64,000 bases of DNA from Marinoscillum sp. 108 (GCF_902506655.1 NZ_LR734808.1:2912501-2976500); one strand, 5' to 3'; shown: positions 43,788-53,925, counted from the first letter of the stretch. The notes: generated by a model from the sequence alone, not told the origin. Numbers and translations: made by a program.

Positions 43788-44355
43788 TATTTGTATGTTG
43801 TAGCTTTTTCCTCAAATTGATTAAAGCATACCTCATTCTGCCTAGAGCGGTATTGATGCTCACGCCGGTGGTATCGGCGATTTCCTGAAAACTCATTTGC
43901 ATATAATGCCTCATCACCAATACCTCCTTCTGAGCGTCAGGGAGCTCCTGTATATACTGCTTTAGCAGATTGTAAGTATCTCGTTTAATATGTTCGTCCT
44001 CGATTGATGCCTCAGAAAAATCCAGCGTATTGAACACATTGCTACCATCCTCCATCACGATTTCAGGATTGCGCTTAGCTTTTCTGAAATGATCAATCGC
44101 GAGATTGTGAGCAATGCGCAACATCCACGGAAGAAACTTCCCCTCCTCGTTGTATTTGCCAGCTTTGATCGTCTTGATCGCTTTGATAAAAGCATCCTGC
44201 ATCAGGTCTTCTGCCTGATAGCGATCTTTTACAATCAAATAAATAGTGGTAAACACCCTGTCCTTGTGTCGTTCGAGTAAAACTGCAAACGCCTCTTCGT
44301 TACCGTTTTTGTACTGAGACAGCAATTGGCCGTCGGTCAATTTAGTCTTGTGCAT
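43756..44355 (-). CDS. ECF-type RNA polymerase sigma factor
   Basis: A 199-aa sigma factor. Region 2 is at residues 20-90 (LIVKDRYQAEDLMQDAFIKAIKTIK, AHNLAIDHFRKAKRN) and region 4 at about 135-185 (LPDAQKEVLVMRHYMQMSFQEIADTTGVSINTALGRMRYALINLRK), with no region 3. The regulon is unknown. The promoter upstream looks like the phylum housekeeping type, and the small downstream gene is probably its partner. Confidence 0.92.
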   Translation of the reverse strand: MHKTKLTDGQLLSQYKNGNEEAFAVLLERHKDRVFTTIYLIVKDRYQAEDLMQDAFIKAIKTIKAGKYNEEGKFLPWMLRIAHNLAIDHFRKAKRNPEIVMEDGSNVFNTLDFSEASIEDEHIKRDTYNLLKQYIQELPDAQKEVLVMRHYMQMSFQEIADTTGVSINTALGRMRYALINLRKKLQHTNIAYDQNFYRK

Positions 44356-44440
44356 TAAGTCACCTGTTTAGTTAACGTAGAGGTCTATTACATATTGTCA
44401 GGGTTTGATGTGTAGGTTAAATTTTTTACTCGTGTACAAT

Positions 44441-44468
44441 CAAAACTATATGAATATTATTTTACAAA
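44441..44468 (-). promoter_or_regulatory. Promoter of the ECF sigma factor gene
   Basis: On the minus strand, TTTG (44468-44465), a 16-bp spacer, then TAGTTTTG (44448-44441), which fits TAnnTTTG. The inferred transcription start is near 44436, giving a leader of about 80 nt before the ATG at 44355. Confidence 0.5.
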
Positions 44469-44488
44469 CAAATCTCCATTCGAATTTC

Positions 44489-44496
44489 TAATTTTG
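44489..44496 (+). promoter_or_regulatory. -7 element of uvrA
   Basis: TAATTTTG fits TAnnTTTG exactly, 62-69 bp before the uvrA ATG. There is no clear -33 TTTG at the usual distance. Confidence 0.4.
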
Positions 44497-44557
44497 CATT
44501 CTTTTATAATCAAAGCGCAAATACATTAGTTGTATCTGCGAACACGAAGCATTGAGC

Positions 44558-47353
44558 ATGGCCAAATCTATAGATCAGTACGATCCCAAGAAATTTATCA
44601 TTATCAAAGGCGCCCGGGTAAACAACCTTAAAAATCTGGATGTGGCCATCCCCAGAGATCAGTTGGTGGTTATTACCGGTCTGTCCGGATCAGGCAAATC
44701 TTCCCTGGCTTTCGACACGCTTTTTGCCGAGGGTCAGCGAAAGTATGTGGAAAGCCTCAGCTCCTATGCCCGCCAGTTTCTGGGTCGTATGGAGAAACCC
44801 GAGGTGGATTACATAAAAGGTGTGGCTCCGGCCATAGCTATCGAACAGAAAGTGTCCAGCCGGAACCCAAGGTCTACAGTGGGTACTACCACGGAGATTT
44901 ATGACTACATGAAGCTGCTATTCGCCCGGATCGGGATCACCTACTCTCCGGTAAGCGGTAAGGCAGTAAGAAAAGATAGTGTCACAGATGTGGTGGATTT
45001 TATGCTCCGCCATGAGGAGGGTGAAAAACTGATCATTTCTGCTCCGATGAATATTAAGAAAGGCCGCACGGTAGAGGAGGAGCTGAAAATTTTGCTCAGC
45101 AAAGGCTACACCAGGATTTTGCTGGATGACGAAACGGCCTTCATTGAGGACCTACTCCAGACCAAGGTCACTAAGAAACATGCTTTTGAGATCTTGATAG
45201 ACCGGGCGGTGGTGAAGAATGACGAGGAAAACCAGTTTAGACTGGCTGATTCTGTACAAACTGCTTTTTTTGAGGGAGAGGGACGCTGCAAAGTGAACAT
45301 TGTAGGGAAAGAAACCAGGGAGTTTTCTGATATTTTCGAGCTGGACGGCATTCGGTTTGAAGAGCCCACGATCAATCTTTTTTCCTTTAACAACCCGTAT
45401 GGAGCGTGCCGAAGGTGCGAAGGGTTTGGGAAAATTCTGGGTATCGATCCGGAGATGGTGATTCCGGATCCGAACCTTTCTGTTTATGAAGGAGCCATCG
45501 CTCCCTGGCGTGGAGAGACCATGCAAAAATGGAACGAGCCCCTGGTGAAGAACGGCATTCGTTTTGATTTTCCTATTCACAGGGCAGTCAATGAGCTGAC
45601 GGAGGCCGAATATGAGTTACTATGGACGGGCAATGAATATTTCGACGGGCTCAATGAGTTTTTCAAACACCTGGAATCCAAAACCCATAAAATTCAGTAT
45701 CGTGTCATGCTTTCCCGATACCGTGGAAGAACCGTGTGTCCGGATTGCAGGGGTACACGCCTGCGCAAAGATGCAGGCTATGTGAAAATCAATGGTGCTT
45801 CCCTCACAGACCTGGTGCTGAAGCCAGTAGACCAACTGTCTGGCTTTTTTCAAAACCTTCAACTGACGGATCATCAACAAGCGGTGGCCAAAAGAATCCT
45901 GAGTGAGATTACCAACCGCCTTTCCTACCTGGAGAAAGTGGGGCTGGGTTACCTCTCGCTCAACAGACTTACCAATACATTATCGGGTGGCGAGTTTCAG
46001 CGGATCAAACTGGCTACTTCACTGGGTAGTGCGCTTGTTGGCTCCATGTACATTTTGGATGAACCAAGCATTGGGCTTCACCCGAGAGATACAGACAGAC
46101 TTATAGAGGTCTTACTTTCTCTCAAAAAACTGGGCAACTCTGTCATAGTGGTGGAGCATGAGGAGAAGGTGATGGAGGCGGCAGACCAAATCATCGATAT
46201 CGGCCCTGCGGCCGGTGTACATGGAGGCGAGCTGGTCTATCAGGGTCGGATAGATCAGATGAATGGGGAGACTGATTCGTACACAGCCAAGTATCTGCGA
46301 GGTGATGAGAAAATAGAGCTGCCGACCAGAAGGAGAAAATGGAATCAGTCACTGACCATAGAGAAAGCTCGAGAAAACAACCTCCGCAATATAAATGTGG
46401 AAATTCCGCTCGGAGTGATGACGGTGGTCACCGGGGTGAGTGGTTCAGGAAAGTCTACCCTGGTTAAGAAAATTTTATACCCTGCGATTGGCAAAATGCT
46501 CGGTGTGACCGGCGAAGCAACAGGCAAGCATGATAAAATCTCGGGTGACTACAAGCGTATAGATCAGATAGAATTTGTAGATCAAAACCCGATAGGGAAG
46601 AGCTCCCGATCCAATCCTGTCACTTATGTGAAGGCATATGACGCCATCCGTCAGCTGTTTAGCGAACTGCCACAGTCCAAAAACAATGGCTTCAAGCCGG
46701 CGCACTTTTCCTTTAATGTGGATGGTGGCCGATGTGAGGTCTGTGAGGGAGAAGGCACCGTGAAAATAGAAATGCAGTTTATGGCGGACCTCAACCTGGA
46801 ATGTGAAAACTGTAAAGGAAAGCGATTCAAAAAAGAGATCCTCGAAGTAAAGTACAAGGAGAAAGACATCTCAGAAATACTCGACCTGACCGTGGAGGAG
46901 GCCATTGAATTTTTTGATGACAAAGCAGGGATTGTTAATAAAATCAAGCCCCTTTTTGATGTGGGGCTGGGTTATGTGAAACTTGGACAGTCCTCCAGCT
47001 CCCTCAGCGGCGGGGAAGCTCAGCGGGTAAAACTGGCCTCCTTTCTGGGCAAAGGAGGGAACATCAAAAAAGACCATGTGATGTTCATCTTCGATGAGCC
47101 TACTACTGGTCTGCATTTTCATGATATCAAGAAGCTACTCGATGCCCTGAATGCCCTGGTCAATGATGGTAACTCTGTTTTGATCATAGAGCACAATATG
47201 GAAATTGTGAAGAATGCTGATTGGATTATAGATCTGGGGCCGGAAGGTGGTGAAAACGGAGGAAACCTCTGTTTTGCTGGTTTGCCGGAGGATATGGTTA
47301 AATTAGCCGAAAATCATACCGCGAGGTATCTGAAAGAGAAACTAACATCTTAA
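44558..47353 (+). CDS. uvrA: Excinuclease ABC subunit A
   Basis: A 931-aa damage-recognition ATPase of nucleotide excision repair. Two ABC modules are visible: Walker A GLSGSGKSSLAFDTLF near residue 32 and GVSGSGKSTLVKKILYP near residue 630, with signatures LSGGEFQRIKLA and LSGGEAQRVKLA. Zinc-binding Cys sets are CRRCEGFGKI...CPDCRGTRL and CEVCEGEGTVKI...CENCKGKRF. I start at ATG 44558 (MAKSIDQYD), not at the TTG at 44552. Confidence 0.97.
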   Translation: MAKSIDQYDPKKFIIIKGARVNNLKNLDVAIPRDQLVVITGLSGSGKSSLAFDTLFAEGQRKYVESLSSYARQFLGRMEKPEVDYIKGVAPAIAIEQKVSSRNPRSTVGTTTEIYDYMKLLFARIGITYSPVSGKAVRKDSVTDVVDFMLRHEEGEKLIISAPMNIKKGRTVEEELKILLSKGYTRILLDDETAFIEDLLQTKVTKKHAFEILIDRAVVKNDEENQFRLADSVQTAFFEGEGRCKVNIVGKETREFSDIFELDGIRFEEPTINLFSFNNPYGACRRCEGFGKILGIDPEMVIPDPNLSVYEGAIAPWRGETMQKWNEPLVKNGIRFDFPIHRAVNELTEAEYELLWTGNEYFDGLNEFFKHLESKTHKIQYRVMLSRYRGRTVCPDCRGTRLRKDAGYVKINGASLTDLVLKPVDQLSGFFQNLQLTDHQQAVAKRILSEITNRLSYLEKVGLGYLSLNRLTNTLSGGEFQRIKLATSLGSALVGSMYILDEPSIGLHPRDTDRLIEVLLSLKKLGNSVIVVEHEEKVMEAADQIIDIGPAAGVHGGELVYQGRIDQMNGETDSYTAKYLRGDEKIELPTRRRKWNQSLTIEKARENNLRNINVEIPLGVMTVVTGVSGSGKSTLVKKILYPAIGKMLGVTGEATGKHDKISGDYKRIDQIEFVDQNPIGKSSRSNPVTYVKAYDAIRQLFSELPQSKNNGFKPAHFSFNVDGGRCEVCEGEGTVKIEMQFMADLNLECENCKGKRFKKEILEVKYKEKDISEILDLTVEEAIEFFDDKAGIVNKIKPLFDVGLGYVKLGQSSSSLSGGEAQRVKLASFLGKGGNIKKDHVMFIFDEPTTGLHFHDIKKLLDALNALVNDGNSVLIIEHNMEIVKNADWIIDLGPEGGENGGNLCFAGLPEDMVKLAENHTARYLKEKLTS

Positions 47354-47413
47354 ATGCACCCCAGCCCAGAGATGACTTTTTTAAGCATTTAAAAACAAAA
47401 GATTAAAACTGAA

Positions 47414-48175
47414 ATGAGAAAGAACATTGCAGCGGGAAACTGGAAAATGAATTTGGACCTTGCCAGTGGAAAGAAACTGGCCTCAGAAGTCATCAACATG
47501 GTCAATGATGAGGTTCAGAATGATGCGGAGGTGATTTTGATCCCGCCATTTACCCACCTCACGGTGGTGAAGCAACTGATTGGGTCATCGACCAGCGTGC
47601 ACCTGGGAGCACAGAACTGTAGCGATCAAAAAGGGGGCGCTTTTACAGGCGAAATCTCTACCGAAATGCTTCAGTCAGTGGGAGTGGAATATGTTGTGGT
47701 AGGTCATAGCGAGCGCAGAGAGATCTTTGGAGAAGACAATGCTCTGTTGGCCGCAAAAACCAAAGCGGTTTTGGCGCAGGGTCTGAAGCCCATTTATTGC
47801 TGTGGAGAGAAGCTCGAAACCAGAGAGGCCAATCAGCATTTTGACCTCAACAAAGCGCAAATAGAAGAGGGTTTATTTGACCTGTCTAAAGCAGACATCC
47901 GGAAAGTGGTGATCGCTTATGAGCCTGTGTGGGCCATTGGCACTGGAGTTACGGCATCATCCGATCAGGCGCAGGAAATGCACCAGTTCATCCGAGGACT
48001 TATTGCTGAAAAGTATGACCAGGAAACTGCGGATGGTATTTCCATTCTCTATGGTGGAAGTGTGAAGCCGGACAATGCCAAAGAACTATTCTCTCAGCCA
48101 GATGTGGATGGAGGACTTGTAGGCGGGGCCAGTTTGAAGTCGCGAGATTTTACTGACATTATTAAATCATTTTAA
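47414..48175 (+). CDS. tpiA: Triosephosphate isomerase
   Basis: A 253-aa TIM-barrel enzyme interconverting dihydroxyacetone phosphate and glyceraldehyde 3-phosphate. Active-site signatures: AAGNWKMN (Lys), VVGHSERR (His) and AYEPVWAIGTG (Glu), plus ISILYGGSV and GGLVGGASL phosphate loops. It is 60 bp after uvrA and its stop TAA shares one base with the prmA ATG (TAATG). Confidence 0.97.
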   Translation: MRKNIAAGNWKMNLDLASGKKLASEVINMVNDEVQNDAEVILIPPFTHLTVVKQLIGSSTSVHLGAQNCSDQKGGAFTGEISTEMLQSVGVEYVVVGHSERREIFGEDNALLAAKTKAVLAQGLKPIYCCGEKLETREANQHFDLNKAQIEEGLFDLSKADIRKVVIAYEPVWAIGTGVTASSDQAQEMHQFIRGLIAEKYDQETADGISILYGGSVKPDNAKELFSQPDVDGGLVGGASLKSRDFTDIIKSF

Positions 48176-48993
48176 TGAGTTTTATTACACTCAATATCAC
48201 ATGTAGTGAAGAAAAGAGAGAGCTTCTGATTGCAGAGCTCTCTCTTTTTCCTTTTGATGCTTTCGAAGAGACCGAGACCGGGTTATTGATTTCCTGCGAG
48301 GAGGCCGACTGGGAGGAGGAGCCTGTTTTTGCTGTACTAGCGAGGTATGAGGTGGAATGCAGGGTGGAGCGTGTGGAGAAGGTAAACTGGAATGAGGAGT
48401 GGGAAAAAAATTATGATCCCGTCATCGTTGAAGATCAGTGCATCGTTCGCGCCACATTTCATGAGCCACGACCGGACTTTCCATATGAGATAATCATCAC
48501 ACCCAAAATGTCTTTCGGCACGGGCCATCATGCCACGACTTATCAGGTACTGAAACACCAGCTGCAGCTGGATCACAAGGGAAAAAAGGTATTGGATGTG
48601 GGCTGTGGTACGGGAGCTCTGGCCATCATGGCCCATAAACGTGGTGCCACAGACATTACCGCGGTGGACATAGATGAGTGGTGCATTGAAAATAGTGAGG
48701 AGAATTTCTCGTTAAATGGATGCGATCATGTGAAGCTCTCACTGGGGGGAATAGAAACGGTTCAGGAGAAAGACCCTTTTGACATCATTCTGGCAAACAT
48801 TAACAAAAATGTACTTCTCGATCAGATTGGGGCATATAGTCGGCGCTTGAAAAGCAAGGGCACTTTGGTGTTGAGTGGTTTTTACACAGAAGACATTGCT
48901 GACCTGATGGCGGAGGCCGGAAAATTTGGATTGGTGCATCAGGAGCAGACGGAGCGAAACAGATGGGCCATGTTGGCATTGAAAAAAGAATAA
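48175..48993 (+). CDS. prmA: Ribosomal protein L11 methyltransferase
   Basis: A 272-aa protein. The N-terminal substrate-binding domain precedes a Rossmann methyltransferase with the PrmA block PKMSFGTGHHATTYQVLKH, motif I KVLDVGCGTGALAIMA and DIILANINKNVLLDQ. It trimethylates lysines and the N-terminus of bL11. Translation is probably coupled to tpiA through the 1-bp overlap. Confidence 0.93.
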   Translation: MSFITLNITCSEEKRELLIAELSLFPFDAFEETETGLLISCEEADWEEEPVFAVLARYEVECRVERVEKVNWNEEWEKNYDPVIVEDQCIVRATFHEPRPDFPYEIIITPKMSFGTGHHATTYQVLKHQLQLDHKGKKVLDVGCGTGALAIMAHKRGATDITAVDIDEWCIENSEENFSLNGCDHVKLSLGGIETVQEKDPFDIILANINKNVLLDQIGAYSRRLKSKGTLVLSGFYTEDIADLMAEAGKFGLVHQEQTERNRWAMLALKKE

Positions 48994-49023
48994 TTCTCTA
49001 AGCATTTCTCTAAATTTATCATC

Positions 49024-52000
49024 ATGAAGCGCCTAGGCCTGTTTGTTTTAATTGGAATGGCCCTCCTGTCGGAGGTTCAGGCACAGCGATCGTTTTCGGA
49101 TGATAAGGCCACATTTTTTAATCAGGTAATGACCCGATTAAGGGCTTTGGATACAGAGCCAGCCCGAAAGGTGGCGTTCGATTTTAACAACGCCTGGACT
49201 GGCGCCTTCACTTCTGCCAATCAGGACATGATCCACTCCATTGCCCTTCAAATGGACAAAAAGGGCTATGGATTTGATCCTTTTTTCTGGTACTATTTTA
49301 GTTACCTGGCGTTCGCCAATGCTCAGGCCAACCTTCCTTCCAGCGACATTGCTCAGGTTCTCAAGATCAATGACCAGATGGTGAAGACCATGAACAGGGA
49401 GGAATATCGCAACTTTCTTCTGGGCCTGAACATGTTTATGGCAAGGAGAATTATCGGCAAATCCAAAAATGTTTTAGCACTCACGGACAATGGCACGTTC
49501 CAGTTCAAGTTATTGGACGAATACATAGAGCCGGTGGAGCAGATCGAAGAGCCGATAGAGGAAAAGGAACCCCTAAACCCTCCGGACAATAAAGGAAGTC
49601 TGTGGAGTGGACCACAGAATGATGACTGGAATTCCGGACAGAATGATCCCTGGGCAGATGATGCTGATCCGTGGGGTGACCAAAAGGATGACCCCTGGGC
49701 GGATGATGCTGACCCCTGGGCAGATGATGGGAAGTCCTCTTATGATGACAACTGGGTGGATAGCGAAAATGTCTGGGGCTATGACGACTCGGGAGAGGTA
49801 TTTGAAGAAAAGGCAGACCGGCAATTTGTGGAAACCATTGCTCAGGATTATGTGGCAGGGCTTCAGGCGAAATACAGACATCCTGCTCTGGAAGGTCCTG
49901 CCATTCAACTGGAAAACAATAGTATGCTCATCGTTACACCTTATGATTCTATGAGGATTAAAGAAACAGACGGCACGTTTTTATTGAAGAATCGCGTATA
50001 CGCTGGAGAGAATGCAGTGATTAACTGGCCAGCAGACAATAAAAATTTCAAGGGAGCCGTGGTAAACCTAGGTAAATTTTACATCCGTGCCGATCGGGCT
50101 GATTTCTGGTCGCCCAACGCCACACTAACGTTCCCAAAACTGTTTCAGGGTAGTGTAAGTGGGGCTTATGAATTCAAAAGCCAAACCCGAAAGCCCAACC
50201 AGCTCAGTAATTTCCCAAAGTTCACCTCGAATGAATCCAATATTGACCTGATCCTGCCCATGACAAATGTCAGGTACAGAGGAGGCATCGAAATCAGCGG
50301 AAACAGATTGTCCGGAGCTTCCGTTTCCAGAAGACTCGGGAAACTGACCCTATTGGATGGCAAGGGTAATCAGGCTATACTCCGCAGTGAGCGGTTCGAA
50401 TTTAGAGCCGACAGTGTGATCACTTCTGCCAGTGCCAGACTCACCATCAAGCACGGAAGCGATTCCCTTATTCACCCTTCTGTAGAGGTTTTCTACGATA
50501 CCAAAACAAGGAAACTGGCTTTGCTCCGAACCAAGGAATACAACGTTACTCCTTTCGTGAGCAGCTATTTTCAGGTGAATGTGAATGCTCAGATCATCAA
50601 TTGGGATATGAAAACCGATTCCATCAACTTTTCTATTCTCAATGGGAAAGATCTGATTCCCGTCACCATAGAGTCCAGGGACTTTTTCAGTCAGGAGCGT
50701 TTCAGTCGACTGAGTGCTGGTTTTCAGTTTCACCCGGTGATTACCAGCGTATTTTATGCCAATAAATTTAATACCCGTGAATTTGCGGATCGGGAGATCG
50801 CCAATCATTTCAATGTGCCCCTCAAGCAGGTAAGGGGAGCGATGAAGCTTCTGAAGCAATTTGGTTTTGCTAAGTACAATCCTGAGACAGGTCTGGTGCA
50901 ATTGAACGATAAGGCTTTTCATTACCACGATGCCTCAGGTCAGAAGGTGGACTACGATAACCTGCTGATCCCATCTCTATCGCCGAACTTACCCAATGCT
51001 ACCTGGAGACTGGACTCTGGGGATATGAAAGTAACGGGAGTCAGTCGTTTTTACTACACCTCAGATTTTAAGGTATATGCCGAACCAAAGGATCAGGTAA
51101 TGACCCTCTTGAAGGGGCGCAATATCGAAATGGACGGCATGGTGAACGCCGGGGATTTTCAATACAAAGGAAAACATTATCTCTTTGACTATGATCAGTT
51201 TTTGATCAACCTCCAGCAGGTGGATTCCATTCGGATTCAGGTAGAGCTGCCGGACTCACTGAAGCAGGCAGGCCAGGAGAAGGTGTCTTTACAAAACCAC
51301 CTCAACGAGACCTCTGGCACGCTGTACCTGGATGATCCGAGAAATAAATCAGGATTGAAATCCTCAGCGGCCTTTCCTGATTTTGTGTCAGAGTCAGATG
51401 CCATCGTATATTTTGATGGGCCCGAGGTGCTCAATGGAGCTTATGACAAGTCGGTGAAGTTTATTATCCCACCATTTGATTCTGATAGCCTCAGTAGCCA
51501 GGAGGCCATTCGATTTGATGGAACATTCAATTCAGGTGGGATTTTTCCCAACTTTGAAGAGACACTGAGCCTGCAACCGGATCAATCCTTAGGCTTTATC
51601 CATCAAATCCCACCAGAGGGATATACCCTTTATGGGACCACAGCGCGTACCTATGAGAATATCCGGCTGAGTAATCAGGGGATGCGAGGGAAGGGAAAGA
51701 TTGATTTCATTACCTCCACCATTTATTCCAAGGACTTTGTCTATTATCCCGATTCTGTGGCGGCATATGGCACAGGAGGGGTTATCCGTCCGGGAGAGGC
51801 CAACGGCTCCAGCTATCCTGAAGCTGTACTAGGTCCCTACCGCATGCACTGGGAGCCCCGTATTGACAGTATGTTTCTGAGAAATATCCGTAAGCCCTTC
51901 AAGTTTTACAATGCAACAGCAGAACTGGATGGAGCGGTAAACATCACTTCAAGGGGTGTATATGGTGTGGGTACTATGCTGACCCGGGGATCCAGAGCCG

Positions 52001-53925
52001 TGTCTCAGGAACTCACCTTCAAGGAATTTTCCTATAGTGCCAGACATGCCAAGTTTGCCATTCTGACCAACAACCCAGACAAGCCCGCCATGGCGGGAGA
52101 TGACATCCGCCTCAACTTTGATCTGAAAAACGGCACTGCCCTTATTCAACCGGAAAAGGCCGGGGTGGCAGCACTCTCTTTTCCTTATGCCCAAATGAGA
52201 ACCTCCATTACCAATGCCGTTTGGAACCTGGATGATTCTACCGTGACGATGACCAAGCCTAAGAATGTGCCCATAGCAAGCTCTTACTTCTATACAACCA
52301 GAAAGGATCTGGATTCACTGGCATTCAATGCCGAGCAGGCTACCTATGATTTCAACAGCAGGGAGCTGAACGTGAAAGGAATCCCATATATCATCGTGGC
52401 TGATGCCAAAATCATTCCTGAGAATAATGAAACAACGATTCTCGAAAATTTTGAGCTGCAATCCTTCAATAATGCGGAGTTGATTATTGACACCCTGAAT
52501 GCGTATCACTATCTCTATAATGGAGAGGTAAAGATTATCTCGAGAAATAAATTTATAGGGTCAGCCATGTACCGCCTGGTGTCAGGAGCAGACACTTTCG
52601 CCATCAAGTTTGATCAGTTTGTGCTGAGTGAGGTTTTTGTGGATGGCAAACCAAAACTGATGACAACATCTGGCGGAGAAGTGCTTGCAAAGGAGAACCT
52701 GATCATTGCCCCGGGTTTCTATTATAAGGGGGCTGCAAAGATGTTTGCTTACAAAAAAGCCCTCGAACTCAATGGCGCAGTGAAGCTGATGCTTTCTGAT
52801 CCAGCGTATGACTATTGGATCCTGTTTGAGCGCAAGGATAACAATCCGGAAATAGCCATAGACGTAGAAACAGCACTGTACGACAATGAAGACCCGGTTG
52901 TTGCCGGCCTTCAGTATGACCTCAGGGGTAGTTTGTACTCTACTTTTTTAGCTGATAAGAAGAACGACTCGGATGAAGACTTCTTCAAGGCGAAGGGAAT
53001 CCTTACCTACGATACCGCATCGTTGAGCTATCGCATTGAGAAACCCTCCAAGACCCTGGGAGAAAGTTATGATGGTCACACGCTGATTTATGATGACAAG
53101 ACCAAGAACATCATTTTTGAAGGACCGGTAAGTTTCTTTAGTCCATATGCTCAAAAAGTGACGATTGAAGCCAGTGTTTTGGGAAATGGGAATGCAACCT
53201 CCAACGAGTATAACATTGATGCATTTCTGGCGATTACGCTACAAAATTCCCAGACTTTTATGGAACTGATGTCTGAAGACCTTCTGGACATCATAGAAAG
53301 GCTGGGTCCTCCGCTGGCCAATGATATTTCCCTGGAGTTGCTTTACAAGCTCGCCAATTTTACTTCTGACAAAGTGGCGAAGGCTTATGAAAAAGCCAGT
53401 TTGAAGGACTACAAACCCTTGTATACCTCCGCAGAAAACCTTGAAAAATCATTGGTCATTTCAGGAGTGAAAATGAAATGGTCTCAGGCGCACAAGTCCT
53501 TTTATAATACCACCAAGTTGGCCATCTCCAATATTTACGACAATGACGTGAACGCCAAACTGGATGGGTTTATTGAGATCAAAAAGGATGATTCTAACAA
53601 TGATGCGATGAACATTTTCATTCAGGCGGCACCTGGTACCTGGTATTTTATCAGCTACGCTTCCAACAACCTGCTGATGTACTCTTCCAACAGTAAGTTT
53701 AATGATGAGGTAACTGCCAAATCGAACTATGGAAAATCAAAACCTGGAGAGTTGGTGCTGGTGCTGGGAGATGAAAATGAGACCCTATCATTCATTAATG
53801 ATTTCCGTGAAAAATACTTCGGTATCACCGATCCTTATGACCTGGTATCTCCAGACGAAGTAAATCTGGACGATGAAACCTTTGATACCATAGAAGAGTC
53901 TGATGACGATGGTTTTGGCTTTTGA
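49024..53925 (+). CDS. Giant exported protein of unknown function with Asp-Pro-Trp repeats
   Basis: A 1,633-aa protein with a signal peptide (MKRLGLFVLIGMALLSEVQAQ) and no further membrane segment. Residues 25-180 are helical. Residues 200-255 are Asp/Trp-rich, with two copies of DPWADDADPW (208-217 and 223-232). Residues 300 to 1,600 are mostly beta-strands with recurrent fragments on cell-envelope-like geometry. An HTH-like block lies at 587-630 (ADREIANHFNVPLKQVRGAM). The C-terminus is acidic (DETFDTIEESDDDGFGF). I recognise no catalytic motif or known domain family. It sits 30 bp after prmA and 50 bp before the dipeptidase gene. Probably periplasmic or outer-membrane associated. Confidence 0.8.
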   Translation: MKRLGLFVLIGMALLSEVQAQRSFSDDKATFFNQVMTRLRALDTEPARKVAFDFNNAWTGAFTSANQDMIHSIALQMDKKGYGFDPFFWYYFSYLAFANAQANLPSSDIAQVLKINDQMVKTMNREEYRNFLLGLNMFMARRIIGKSKNVLALTDNGTFQFKLLDEYIEPVEQIEEPIEEKEPLNPPDNKGSLWSGPQNDDWNSGQNDPWADDADPWGDQKDDPWADDADPWADDGKSSYDDNWVDSENVWGYDDSGEVFEEKADRQFVETIAQDYVAGLQAKYRHPALEGPAIQLENNSMLIVTPYDSMRIKETDGTFLLKNRVYAGENAVINWPADNKNFKGAVVNLGKFYIRADRADFWSPNATLTFPKLFQGSVSGAYEFKSQTRKPNQLSNFPKFTSNESNIDLILPMTNVRYRGGIEISGNRLSGASVSRRLGKLTLLDGKGNQAILRSERFEFRADSVITSASARLTIKHGSDSLIHPSVEVFYDTKTRKLALLRTKEYNVTPFVSSYFQVNVNAQIINWDMKTDSINFSILNGKDLIPVTIESRDFFSQERFSRLSAGFQFHPVITSVFYANKFNTREFADREIANHFNVPLKQVRGAMKLLKQFGFAKYNPETGLVQLNDKAFHYHDASGQKVDYDNLLIPSLSPNLPNATWRLDSGDMKVTGVSRFYYTSDFKVYAEPKDQVMTLLKGRNIEMDGMVNAGDFQYKGKHYLFDYDQFLINLQQVDSIRIQVELPDSLKQAGQEKVSLQNHLNETSGTLYLDDPRNKSGLKSSAAFPDFVSESDAIVYFDGPEVLNGAYDKSVKFIIPPFDSDSLSSQEAIRFDGTFNSGGIFPNFEETLSLQPDQSLGFIHQIPPEGYTLYGTTARTYENIRLSNQGMRGKGKIDFITSTIYSKDFVYYPDSVAAYGTGGVIRPGEANGSSYPEAVLGPYRMHWEPRIDSMFLRNIRKPFKFYNATAELDGAVNITSRGVYGVGTMLTRGSRAVSQELTFKEFSYSARHAKFAILTNNPDKPAMAGDDIRLNFDLKNGTALIQPEKAGVAALSFPYAQMRTSITNAVWNLDDSTVTMTKPKNVPIASSYFYTTRKDLDSLAFNAEQATYDFNSRELNVKGIPYIIVADAKIIPENNETTILENFELQSFNNAELIIDTLNAYHYLYNGEVKIISRNKFIGSAMYRLVSGADTFAIKFDQFVLSEVFVDGKPKLMTTSGGEVLAKENLIIAPGFYYKGAAKMFAYKKALELNGAVKLMLSDPAYDYWILFERKDNNPEIAIDVETALYDNEDPVVAGLQYDLRGSLYSTFLADKKNDSDEDFFKAKGILTYDTASLSYRIEKPSKTLGESYDGHTLIYDDKTKNIIFEGPVSFFSPYAQKVTIEASVLGNGNATSNEYNIDAFLAITLQNSQTFMELMSEDLLDIIERLGPPLANDISLELLYKLANFTSDKVAKAYEKASLKDYKPLYTSAENLEKSLVISGVKMKWSQAHKSFYNTTKLAISNIYDNDVNAKLDGFIEIKKDDSNNDAMNIFIQAAPGTWYFISYASNNLLMYSSNSKFNDEVTAKSNYGKSKPGELVLVLGDENETLSFINDFREKYFGITDPYDLVSPDEVNLDDETFDTIEESDDDGFGF

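Noticed and set aside
47350-47392. Inverted repeat TTAAATGC...GCATTTAA after uvrA as a terminator
   Set aside because: The loop is 27 nt, the stem A+T-rich and there is no T-run; tpiA is probably cotranscribed.
49645-49719. CRISPR or IS-like repeat suggested by the near-direct DNA repeat
   Set aside because: It is in frame within the giant protein gene and encodes the DPW motif; no spacers or inverted ends.
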